IMG/VR virus record: IMGVR_UViG_3300042301_003480
Coordinates: 1 to 60,622 of that record
Reading direction: 5' to 3' (one strand)
Length of the DNA: 60,622 nucleotides
From: a virus
Part shown: positions 37,944-44,851 of the stretch, piece after piece
Position numbering within the stretch: position 1 is the first letter of the stretch
How the letters are laid out: each line of letters begins with the position of its first letter
Notes under the pieces: model-generated
The model's database searches: none
Told to the model about the DNA's origin: nothing
What the model saw: only the letters and a program-made list of their open reading frames with translations
Translations under genes and position numbers: made by a program

Positions 37944-38582
37944 CTACACCGGGTGGTCCGCCCCTGGATCGCCCGATCTGGGGCAAGCCTGGGCCTCGTA
38001 GATGTAATTGGTGTCCAGGCTGGCGTCGAACCCGGCGTCCTCGGCCTGCCAGACCTCCTCTTGGACGGTGTACTGTCGGGCTCGGGGGTCGGGGTTCCGG
38101 CCAATGAAGTACCCATCCCGCCAGGCGATCCGATTGGTGGGCAGGGCACACAGATTCCCGTCGTCCAAGGCCAGGACATGGGCACATTTGTTCTGCTCGG
38201 GCAAGTGAGTGAATCCCGGGCCCTGGTCGTCGGGAAGCCAGTCCACGGTAAACAGGTACACCCCGTCCTCAGTGCCACCTCTCAGGCCGCATCGGGCCTG
38301 ATGATCACGGAGGTAGTTGTAAACATGGACGGTCGGCCGGGCCGTGAAACAATCCCATAGCTGAAGCTCGCCCACGTTCCTTACAGGAGCGTCAGGGTGT
38401 AACGCCAGGGCGTGGATCGGGACGCCCCGGTAATGAGCGCCACTCTTGAGCATCACATGGAACGCCAGCGCTCTCCCCGGGTAGGACTGGATGGCAAACG
38501 CATACCCCTCCTCCATGCCCGACTGGCGGGAGACGAAAGGGAGTCGCACCCAGACACGGAGATAGGGGATGTCAGCGTTCAT
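37944..38582 (-). CDS. Conserved phage protein (212 aa)
   Basis: Beta-rich N-terminal half (RVWVRLPFVSR, GYAFAIQSYPGRALAFHVML, GVPIHALAL) then VYLFTVDWLPDD and CAHVLALDDGNLCALPTNRI with WRDGYFIG. This combination recurs in environmental phages. No catalytic motif is evident. Coupled to the small membrane protein upstream by 4 bases. Confidence 0.65.
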   Translation of the reverse strand: MNADIPYLRVWVRLPFVSRQSGMEEGYAFAIQSYPGRALAFHVMLKSGAHYRGVPIHALALHPDAPVRNVGELQLWDCFTARPTVHVYNYLRDHQARCGLRGGTEDGVYLFTVDWLPDDQGPGFTHLPEQNKCAHVLALDDGNLCALPTNRIAWRDGYFIGRNPDPRARQYTVQEEVWQAEDAGFDASLDTNYIYEAQACPRSGDPGADHPV

Positions 38583-38722
38583 TCAGTCATTAACCACAGG
38601 CCGATATTCGCCACACCATACGAACTCCAGAGTATGAGTCCAGCGAAATTCCCTTTGAGCCCCTGCTCCGCACCCACATAGAAGTAGATGCACATCGTCA
38701 CCAGGATCAGCGGCTTGCTCAT
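38579..38722 (-). CDS. Small two-helix membrane protein (holin-like)
   Basis: 47 aa from the ATG at 38722. KPLILVTMCIYFYVGAEQ and AGLILWSSYGVANIGLWLM are two transmembrane helices joined by GLKGNF. This tiny KPLI...YGYVAVEQ type is widespread in phages and resembles a pinholin topologically. Coupled on both sides. Confidence 0.65.
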   Translation of the reverse strand: MSKPLILVTMCIYFYVGAEQGLKGNFAGLILWSSYGVANIGLWLMTE

Positions 38723-38805
38723 TTCGCCAGCCCCATCCCAATGTGAGCCCACAACGCTTCGACCAACTTGCGGAGCGCGGCCAGCTCTTGCCAGAGTTCC
38801 TTCAT
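38719..38805 (-). CDS. Amphipathic micropeptide (28 aa)
   Basis: MKELWQELAALRKLVEALWA followed by HIGMGLAK; its ATG overlaps the previous stop and its stop overlaps the holin-like start (ATGA at both ends). Possibly a membrane-active partner of the holin-like protein. Confidence 0.5.
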   Translation of the reverse strand: MKELWQELAALRKLVEALWAHIGMGLAK

Positions 38806-38942
38806 GCTTCACCCCATGTGCTTACAAGTTTTGCCTGGAGGCGGAGAAGTTCTGCCTCCAGCATCCGGATGCGTTTTCGCAACGTAGCGTTCTCGTTCTT
38901 CAACCTCTCCACCTCCGGAGACGAAGGCTCCTGTTTCTCCAT
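38802..38942 (-). CDS. Leucine-zipper micro-protein (46 aa)
   Basis: After MEKQEPSSPEVERL comes a regular heptad helix (KNENATLRKRIRMLEAELLR). It overlaps the C-terminal end of the preceding nuclease-like gene in another frame for about 134 bases. The ATGA chain downstream supports it. Unknown. Confidence 0.5.
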   Translation of the reverse strand: MEKQEPSSPEVERLKNENATLRKRIRMLEAELLRLQAKLVSTWGEA

Positions 38943-39429
38943 CGACTAGGTCCAAGTAATGGTGCGGATAGATCAGATCAATCAGTTCTTGGGCTGGGCG
39001 GAGATGAGACTTCGGCGCCACCAAGACCGGCACCTCATGGCCCCGCCCGCGGTCGAACGTAGTCTCCTCTGTCCATGTCTCGTCACGGTCCAAGACGCAC
39101 AGCCACACCCACTGGCCAGTCGGCTTTGAGAGATAGACGTAGGCAAAGTGACCGAAGCTCTCGCGGGCAAGACCCCGACAGTCGTCAACGAACACGGTGT
39201 CGTATGGGTAATCCTCGGGAGAGGTGAAGGACAGGGAGCGTTCCTTGATCTCCACCGAGAACAACAAGCAGGCGTCTGGTGTTTCGACATGATCCTTGTT
39301 CTTGCAGTGTTTTTGGATTCGTAACTTCAGACCGTGAGCCACCGCCCGGCCGAGGGCCCGAAGGCCATCGACCCAGCGGCGTTCAGCGGCCTGGCCAGTT
39401 TTCAAAGCCGATTGAAATGAACGATGCAT
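38809..39429 (-). CDS. PD-(D/E)xK nuclease-like protein
   Basis: 206 aa from the ATG at 39429. TGQAAERRWVDGLRALGRAV, then HVETPDACLLFSVEIKERSL (PD...ExK) and YPYDTVFVDDCRG fit a restriction-endonuclease-like fold. The last 40 residues coincide with the overlapping zipper gene. Role unknown, probably DNA processing. Confidence 0.55.
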   Translation of the reverse strand: MHRSFQSALKTGQAAERRWVDGLRALGRAVAHGLKLRIQKHCKNKDHVETPDACLLFSVEIKERSLSFTSPEDYPYDTVFVDDCRGLARESFGHFAYVYLSKPTGQWVWLCVLDRDETWTEETTFDRGRGHEVPVLVAPKSHLRPAQELIDLIYPHHYLDLVDGETGAFVSGGGEVEERERYVAKTHPDAGGRTSPPPGKTCKHMG

Positions 39430-39934
39430 TGCGGCCATCCCAGGCGAAGTGACGCATCCCGCCCTGCGTCTGGGCACTGATCGGACGACCCCTCACGGAC
39501 TGCGTCCAACCCTTGTCACGCCGAGCCCTGACTTCAGCGGCCCGGCGGTACAGCTCTTCGGGGCACGGGTCGTAGGGCAGCAGGCCCTCGTCCACGTACT
39601 CCAGGTGCTTGGTGATCGGCTCCTGCTGGCGAAGCCTCGCAGCGTCAGCCCGCACCTGGGTCGCCCATTCCGTTGGGCGTCCCCACATTTCCGCAATGTC
39701 CTCATCCTCCAGGCCCCAGTCGTTCATGACGCACAGCGCCAGCCGCTCGGGACTCGGGACAGAACCGACACTCCTGATCAGGCGCACTGAGCCCTTGCAC
39801 TGGGCAAAGGGAAGGTCAAGCCTTCTTGCCACGCTTGGGATCGACTCGCCGTTGACGATCACCCTTCGGTGCAGATCGGCGGCGTAAGCCAAAGCATGAC
39901 GCAATACGATTCCACAATCTTTTCCAGAACCCAT
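39383..39934 (-). CDS. Putative HTH DNA-binding protein
   Basis: 183 aa from the ATG at 39934, with AAGGAGGAG upstream. ESIPSVARRLDLPFAQCKGS and LEDEDIAEMWGRPTEWATQV are two helix-turn-helix-like units, followed by LEYVDEGLLPYDPCPEELYR. The same arrangement recurs in small phage regulators next to helicases. The C-terminal 47 bases overlap the next gene. Confidence 0.55.
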   Translation of the reverse strand: MGSGKDCGIVLRHALAYAADLHRRVIVNGESIPSVARRLDLPFAQCKGSVRLIRSVGSVPSPERLALCVMNDWGLEDEDIAEMWGRPTEWATQVRADAARLRQQEPITKHLEYVDEGLLPYDPCPEELYRRAAEVRARRDKGWTQSVRGRPISAQTQGGMRHFAWDGRNASFISIGFENWPGR

Positions 39935-40049
39935 CTCGCTTCTCCTCCTTGATGAACGCCTTGGGAAAGGCGTGCGAAACCTCAAACACCTCCGTGATTT
40001 GCTGGACCGTATCCTCCAGCAGTAGGTCAGACCGCTTTTGCGAGTTCAC
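39816..40049 (-). CDS. Small basic protein (77 aa)
   Basis: From a GTG (AGGAG 8 nt upstream). An N-terminal helical part (LLLEDTVQQITEVFEVSHAF) and a highly basic tail that overlaps the HTH gene by 119 bases in another frame. Coupled to the helicase by a 23-base overlap. Unknown. Confidence 0.5.
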   Translation of the reverse strand: MNSQKRSDLLLEDTVQQITEVFEVSHAFPKAFIKEEKRDGFWKRLWNRIASCFGLRRRSAPKGDRQRRVDPKRGKKA

Positions 40050-41538
40050 GCCTGCGGCTCCTTTCCTTGAGAAAGTTGTTCTTGATCCAGCCCTTGATGC
40101 CGGGGTTGGTGCAGGCCCACTCCACGTAGTGACCAGGGAGTTGGCTCATCATCAGCCCGCCGTACTTGCCCTTGAGCGGATTCATGTAGGTGCCGATGTT
40201 CCGGCTCCCGCCCGCGGCCAGCTCAAACTCCCGGCCAACCACCCGGCCCGCAGCCTGCCCGAGCATCTTCTGCCGGCGGGCTTCGATCTCCTGGGCGGCC
40301 AGGCGGCGCTCCAACTCCTTTTGAGCCAGGGCGTCCATCTGCTCCTGTGTCAGCGGCTCCTTCGCCGCCGCCTTCTTGACGACCTGCCGAATCTCCTTGT
40401 CGTCGGCCGTGCAGAACATGTCCACGGCTGTGACAAGTCGGTGATCAAGGCTTGCATCTGTGCAGTCAACAATCTTGAAGCGAGGCTTTCCAGATCCTGC
40501 GATCCGCTCAAGACGGCCGGGTGTATCCGAGCCTGCGTAGTCAACAACTCCGGCGAGAGGACGAGTGGCTCGTCCGATACACTGGAGCCAGAAAGACCGG
40601 GACTTAGTAGGCCGCCCCAGAATGAGGGTGGCTGTGGGAGGGTAGTCAAAGCCAACGGCAACAACTTGGCAGTTGACAAGAACCCGCGCCTCCCCAGTCT
40701 TAAACCGTCTGATGGCATCCTTGCGCTCCTCCTCGTCTTGGGTGCCGTACACATAAACTGCGGGAATCTGATAGTTATTGTTGAGGTAATGGCAGACCCC
40801 CTTGGCCGACGCCACCGAGGGCGTGAAGACCACGGTCGGCCCCTCCATCTCCTCCTGTGTAATCAGGGCGATGCGGTGCAGATTGGCCTCCTTTTCCACG
40901 GCCGCCTGCAACTGAGTCTGATTAAAGTCCCCGCCGCTGACCGTCACCCCCGAGAGGTCCAGGCCCTGCACCTGGGCCAGCTTGCAAACCGGCTGCACCG
41001 CCCAGCCGTTGGCGATGGCCCACTGCACATCTTTGTTTCCGATCTCCCGCTCATAGAACTCCCGCATCGGCGTGCCGTCCATCCGAAACGGCGTGGCAGT
41101 AAACCCAGCCACCATGGCGCCGTGATCCTGGAACCACCGAAACATCTCTAGGCAGGCGGGCGAGAACTGCATGTGAGCCTCGTCAACAATCACCAGCCGG
41201 ATGTCCTTGAACTTCTTGTACCGCCCGCGGATGAGGGTCTGCTTGCAAGCCACCACCACCTTCGGACTCCACCACTCATCCTCCTGGCTGCGGTACTCCG
41301 CCATCTCCAGGGCCGGGTCAACGCCGATGATGTCTCGTACCTTGTCTGCTGCCTGCCAGACCAGTTCCCGGAGCGGGGCCAGGATGAGTGTCCGGCCAGA
41401 GATACGGTTGGCCGTTTCGACAAACACCACGGTCTTCCCCGCCCCGGTGAACAGGCCCGTCAGCGTTGAGCGAACCCCCTCTGCGAGCGCACGCAGGTGG
41501 GCGTCAACGATCTCGGCTTGGTAGTCACGCAGTTGCAT
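40027..41538 (-). CDS. SF2 DEAH-box helicase with DUF3820-like tail
   Basis: 503 aa. Walker A TGAGKT (31-36), DEAH (119-122), TAT (147-149) and CIGRATRPL (motif VI region) identify a superfamily 2 helicase of the phage/RadD type. The C-terminus (MNPLKGKYGGLMMSQLPGHY, then VEWA) resembles the DUF3820 module. It probably unwinds or remodels DNA with the SSB and ERF proteins encoded just upstream. Confidence 0.9.
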   Translation of the reverse strand: MQLRDYQAEIVDAHLRALAEGVRSTLTGLFTGAGKTVVFVETANRISGRTLILAPLRELVWQAADKVRDIIGVDPALEMAEYRSQEDEWWSPKVVVACKQTLIRGRYKKFKDIRLVIVDEAHMQFSPACLEMFRWFQDHGAMVAGFTATPFRMDGTPMREFYEREIGNKDVQWAIANGWAVQPVCKLAQVQGLDLSGVTVSGGDFNQTQLQAAVEKEANLHRIALITQEEMEGPTVVFTPSVASAKGVCHYLNNNYQIPAVYVYGTQDEEERKDAIRRFKTGEARVLVNCQVVAVGFDYPPTATLILGRPTKSRSFWLQCIGRATRPLAGVVDYAGSDTPGRLERIAGSGKPRFKIVDCTDASLDHRLVTAVDMFCTADDKEIRQVVKKAAAKEPLTQEQMDALAQKELERRLAAQEIEARRQKMLGQAAGRVVGREFELAAGGSRNIGTYMNPLKGKYGGLMMSQLPGHYVEWACTNPGIKGWIKNNFLKERSRRRELAKAV

Positions 41539-41785
41539 GGGCCACCTCCCTTCGGAGGCTGGCCGCCTGCCTCATCAACGCAAGTGCAAACTCCTCAACC
41601 TTGTCAGCGGCCACCATGTCGGCCGCCTCGGGCGTGTCATGCCAAGCGGTGTCGAATCGCAGCATGTGATGTCCGCAGCGGACGAACGACTCGCCGCCGA
41701 CATCAACCACATCACCCTCATCGCGGAATACATGGGCACCACTCTCGCCAATCCGGTCATAGACCCAAGACCTGTACACCCTCAT
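41525..41785 (-). CDS. Small phage protein (86 aa)
   Basis: From the ATG at 41785, with GGAGG immediately upstream. Starts MRVYRSWVYDRIGESGAHVF; contains His/Asp-rich CGHHMLRFDTAWHD and a C-terminal helix. It overlaps the helicase start by 14 bases. Unknown. Confidence 0.6.
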   Translation of the reverse strand: MRVYRSWVYDRIGESGAHVFRDEGDVVDVGGESFVRCGHHMLRFDTAWHDTPEAADMVAADKVEEFALALMRQAASLRREVAHATA

Positions 41786-41811
41786 GTCAGCCTCCATGCT
41801 CCCTCCCAAAC

Positions 41812-41855
41812 AAAAAGACCCGGGACGGGGGTGGAGGGAGAGCCCCCGCCCCGGG
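41812..41855 (-). terminator. Rho-independent terminator after SSB
   Basis: 13-bp GC-rich arms (41819-41831 and 41843-41855) with one G-U pair, followed on the minus strand by TCTTTTTG. It lies 16 bases after the SSB stop and separates the SSB/ERF/exonuclease unit from the helicase unit. Confidence 0.85.
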
Positions 41856-41870
41856 CGGCGCGCACACTCG

Positions 41871-42203
41871 TCAGGCGAAGTCCGAGGCGAACTCGGGCTC
41901 TGCCTTTGTTTCCTTCTTGCCGGTCAGTTGCAGCGTCCGAACCTTCAGCACCTTCTTGCTGCGCTCCTGGCCGTCCTTCATCCACTTCTGGGTCTGGATC
42001 TCGCCCGAGCAAAACACCGAGGTTCCTTGGGCGACATAAGCCAGTGCCCCATTCGGCTCCCACCACTCACAATCGAAGAACTCCACGGAGTCCTTGTAGC
42101 CATTCACGGCTACAGAAAACTTGGCAACCTGCTTCTCCCCGACTTGTCGAATGTCCGGGTCTTTGGTCACGTTGCCGAGAATCATCACGCACTGGTAACC
42201 CAT
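41871..42203 (-). CDS. ssb: Single-stranded DNA-binding protein
   Basis: 110 aa OB-fold. VMILGNVTKDPDIRQVGEKQ, KFSVAVNGYKD, FFDCEWW, and YVAQGTSVFCSGEIQT follow the bacterial SSB order, and the C-terminus is acidic with a terminal DFA instead of DIPF. It protects ssDNA and recruits recombination proteins. Start overlaps the ERF stop (TAATG). Confidence 0.92.
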   Translation of the reverse strand: MGYQCVMILGNVTKDPDIRQVGEKQVAKFSVAVNGYKDSVEFFDCEWWEPNGALAYVAQGTSVFCSGEIQTQKWMKDGQERSKKVLKVRTLQLTGKKETKAEPEFASDFA

Positions 42204-42832
42204 TACTTGGCCTCCTTTTGCCAGACCTTGTTGAACTCTTCCTCACACCGCTTGAACACCTCGGGCGGGACCGACTTTTCCTTGGCCCGCAACCTGACCG
42301 TGTCCAAGTGTTTCTGCGCCTCGGCCTTCGTCTCGGCCTCGGCAATCGCCTTCTTGGCCCCCTGTTCGTAGGCCAGGGACTTGTACACATCGCCTGTCTT
42401 CGGGGCCGAGGACTGGACGGCATTGCCGTCGTCATCAGGCTCACCGCTGAACCCGCCCGTCAGGGCCATGAGCAGGGTCCGCTTGGCGTATGTCATCGCC
42501 GCACCGAACCCCTGCATGTCCCCCTTGGGATTGATCAGCGGAGCGCACCCCTGGATGTACTCACCGCTGGTATGCCGAAGCGTGCCCACCAGCACCCACT
42601 GCCCAGCCACCAAGCCTGGGCGAAAGTCAGGCAGGCACAATCCATGCGCAGTGAGCGGACCCCGAAGGGACTCGCAGCACTGCTGGTAACTAGCAAACCG
42701 GGACTTAAAGTGCGGGTTAGCACTGTCCAGCTTTACCGCCTGGTACTCAGCCTGGGCCTTGGCCAACGCCTCGGTCAGCTTGCCCGTAGCCGGGGACGAT
42801 GACGGCCCCAGGATTTCCGTGTGATCAGTCAT
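42203..42832 (-). CDS. ERF-family ssDNA annealing protein
   Basis: 209 aa from the ATG at 42832 (the frame is open upstream but shadows the exonuclease). LTEALAKAQAEYQAVKLDSA, SRFASYQQCCESLRGPLTAH and GFGAAMTYAKRTLLMALTGG are hallmark ERF segments. It anneals complementary ssDNA in phage recombination and concatemer formation, working with the exonuclease and SSB on either side. C-terminus is a Lys/Glu-rich helix. Confidence 0.85.
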   Translation of the reverse strand: MTDHTEILGPSSSPATGKLTEALAKAQAEYQAVKLDSANPHFKSRFASYQQCCESLRGPLTAHGLCLPDFRPGLVAGQWVLVGTLRHTSGEYIQGCAPLINPKGDMQGFGAAMTYAKRTLLMALTGGFSGEPDDDGNAVQSSAPKTGDVYKSLAYEQGAKKAIAEAETKAEAQKHLDTVRLRAKEKSVPPEVFKRCEEEFNKVWQKEAK

Positions 42833-43689
42833 AGTTCGACAACCTCCTCCTGCCGCATGGCCCACTGCGGGAAGGCCATCTCCTGAATCTCCTCCGCATC
42901 CGCGGGCACATACATCCCCGTCGAACGCCGCAGTCGGACCTCTTCCATAGTGCTGATCAAACGCCTGCCAGCAGCCGCCACCATCTCCTCCGGCAGGACG
43001 AACGCTCGGCAGGCGTAGGGGGGCATGGTCTGGACGAAGACAAAGGGCATGCGGAACGGCGGATAGCCAATCGCATACGCACCCTGCTGGTACAGCCAGT
43101 CCTGTTCCAGGTAGCCGTAGTCCAGCGCACTGCGGTGGATGCGATCCCACGGCGACGAGGTGGTCTTGAGATCCCACCACTTGTCATCACAACAAGCGTC
43201 CGGACGAACCTTCAGCTTGTGACCGTACGCCTCAAAGAACACAGACAACTGCGTCCTGGTGGTCTTGGTCATCAGCTCGTAGACCGCATCGTTCCCCCGC
43301 ATGGAGTCCAGCATCTTGCCGTACTGCCACTTCTTGTCGGCAGTGATGCAGATGCCGGTCTGGCCCGCAGCCCATTCCTTGTACGCCTTGGTGCTGCGTG
43401 AGCCGTTGGCCCCGAGAACCTCGTCGGGCGGAACCACAACGACATCATCAAACCGCTTGCCGCCCAAGATGGCCGTAACGATCTCGTCAAACTCGCTGCC
43501 CGTGGTGGTCGCAGAGTTCCCCCCAAAAAGGGAGTGGCCCGTGTCCATCCACAACTGGGCTTCCCCGCCGCCCTTCTGCACCGAGCAGAGGAACGAACGG
43601 CCGTCGAAAGGCTTCTTCTGGTGGTAAGCCTGGTTCGACATCCCCGTGACCGTCACGGGCAGGTCGTCCCAATTAATCTCGCTGTCCAT
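42829..43689 (-). CDS. PD-(D/E)xK exonuclease (recombination partner)
   Basis: 286 aa from the ATG at 43689. LKVRPDACCDDKWWDLKTTS gives the D...(D)LK active site, QQGAYAIGY follows as in RecE/Cas4-type nucleases, and AYHQKKPFDGRSFL opens the domain. Gene order exonuclease - ERF - SSB is a classical recombination cassette in which the nuclease resects dsDNA. Confidence 0.8.
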   Translation of the reverse strand: MDSEINWDDLPVTVTGMSNQAYHQKKPFDGRSFLCSVQKGGGEAQLWMDTGHSLFGGNSATTTGSEFDEIVTAILGGKRFDDVVVVPPDEVLGANGSRSTKAYKEWAAGQTGICITADKKWQYGKMLDSMRGNDAVYELMTKTTRTQLSVFFEAYGHKLKVRPDACCDDKWWDLKTTSSPWDRIHRSALDYGYLEQDWLYQQGAYAIGYPPFRMPFVFVQTMPPYACRAFVLPEEMVAAAGRRLISTMEEVRLRRSTGMYVPADAEEIQEMAFPQWAMRQEEVVEL

Positions 43690-43702
43690 GCGTATAGTCC
43701 TC

Positions 43703-43966
43703 CTAGTGAAAAGCCCCGTCCGTGGGGCGAACGCGATCCCTCTTGCCCCTCCATGGGCGAACCAACTCCAAATACGCTTTGCCAAACTGTCCAAGGGAGA
43801 ACAGCAGGCACGCAGTGCCGAAAGCAGAGAGGTAAACGCAGACCGTCAGACAGACGATCCAGGCCGCGCGGAGAATGGGCCAGCGGCGGTAGGTGAGCCA
43901 GACCGCGAGGCAACTAACCAACTGAGCTAGCTGCCCGCGGCCCTGAGTTTGCCGGTTATACCGCAT
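43703..43966 (-). CDS. Membrane protein (87 aa)
   Basis: From the ATG at 43966. Two hydrophobic segments (LAQLVSCLAVWLTY and AAWIVCLTVCVYLSAFGTAC), basic C-terminus. First gene of the recombination operon, divergent from the integrase gene. Unknown. Confidence 0.5.
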   Translation of the reverse strand: MRYNRQTQGRGQLAQLVSCLAVWLTYRRWPILRAAWIVCLTVCVYLSAFGTACLLFSLGQFGKAYLELVRPWRGKRDRVRPTDGAFH

Positions 43967-44023
43967 CTCCAGCCGACTTGAAGCCCCCAAGGAGGGCGGC
44001 ATACTGGCCCGCCCGGTGTCCCC
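43967..44023. other. Divergent promoter gap before recombinase
   Basis: 57 bases between divergent starts. No recognisable -10/-35 pair; the recombinase ATG lacks a ribosome-binding site. Confidence 0.35.
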
Positions 44024-44851
44024 ATGACCATCCTTGATCTCGCCAGAACCTACTGCAACCGCGTCGGCGGAAGTCCCGGCTACCTTGAGCAGCTTGAGGT
44101 CTTCGTTCGCCGTCTGCCTTGGCAGGCTCGGGACTTGACTCCCGATCTCTGTGACGACTACCTGACCAAAGCTCTGGCCCATCTCGCACCCTCCACGGTA
44201 TACAACCACCGCCGCATGCTCGGCCGTCTGCTCGCCTTCGCTGCCGCTGAAGGAGTGGTGGACGCGAGTATACTCCGGCCCCTGCGCCGCGTCAAACGCC
44301 TTCCTCCCAGCCCAATTGCGTGGTCCCACGCCGAGATTCGCAGGCTTCTGGCGGTAGCCGCGAAGCTGACTGGGGGTGTGAAGTGCCCTCACAGCACGCT
44401 CATGCAGGCATGGCTGCTGGTGGCCTACTCCACCGGGCTGCGCCTGGCAAATTTGCTGGAGATTCAACATAGCCAAATCCGTGGCCACAGGCTTCTGATC
44501 CGTCAGTTCAAGACCGGGGAGCCGCATGTCTGCTACTTGGACGACCATGCCCTAGCAGCGATTGCCACGCTCCCGCGGCGAGGCCCGAGAGTATTCGGTG
44601 ACCTCATTTGCCGAGACAAGATTCTGGCCCAAATGCGCCGTCTTTGCAAGACCGCCGGAATGTCGGGCAGCACTAAGTTTCTGCGGCGATCCGGGGCAAC
44701 TTACGCAGAAATCGCAGGGAAAAATGCCAGTGGACACTTGGGGCACAAGACCCCCGGCATGAAGGTCTACTACATAGACAGGCTGCTGCTGGCGGAGGAA
44801 AAGCAGGAGGGGGCAACGGCCCCGCCGCTGGAGTTAGCGGACAGCCCCTAG
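44024..44851 (+). CDS. Tyrosine recombinase/integrase
   Basis: 275 aa. An N-terminal core-binding domain (residues 1-90) and a catalytic domain with Arg140 (AYSTGLRLANLLEI), Lys163 (FKTGEP), KFLRRSG (box II Arg221, usual His replaced by Lys218), His241 in GHLGHKTPG, and nucleophile Tyr249 or Tyr250. It may integrate the phage or resolve dimers. Convergent with the large virion gene, overlapping by 18 bases. No attachment site was identified. Confidence 0.88.
   Translation: MTILDLARTYCNRVGGSPGYLEQLEVFVRRLPWQARDLTPDLCDDYLTKALAHLAPSTVYNHRRMLGRLLAFAAAEGVVDASILRPLRRVKRLPPSPIAWSHAEIRRLLAVAAKLTGGVKCPHSTLMQAWLLVAYSTGLRLANLLEIQHSQIRGHRLLIRQFKTGEPHVCYLDDHALAAIATLPRRGPRVFGDLICRDKILAQMRRLCKTAGMSGSTKFLRRSGATYAEIAGKNASGHLGHKTPGMKVYYIDRLLLAEEKQEGATAPPLELADSP

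Noticed and set aside
42833-43180. N-terminal extension of the ERF gene
   Set aside because: It overlaps the exonuclease gene and lacks ERF similarity; the ATG at 42832 overlaps the exonuclease stop as expected for coupling.
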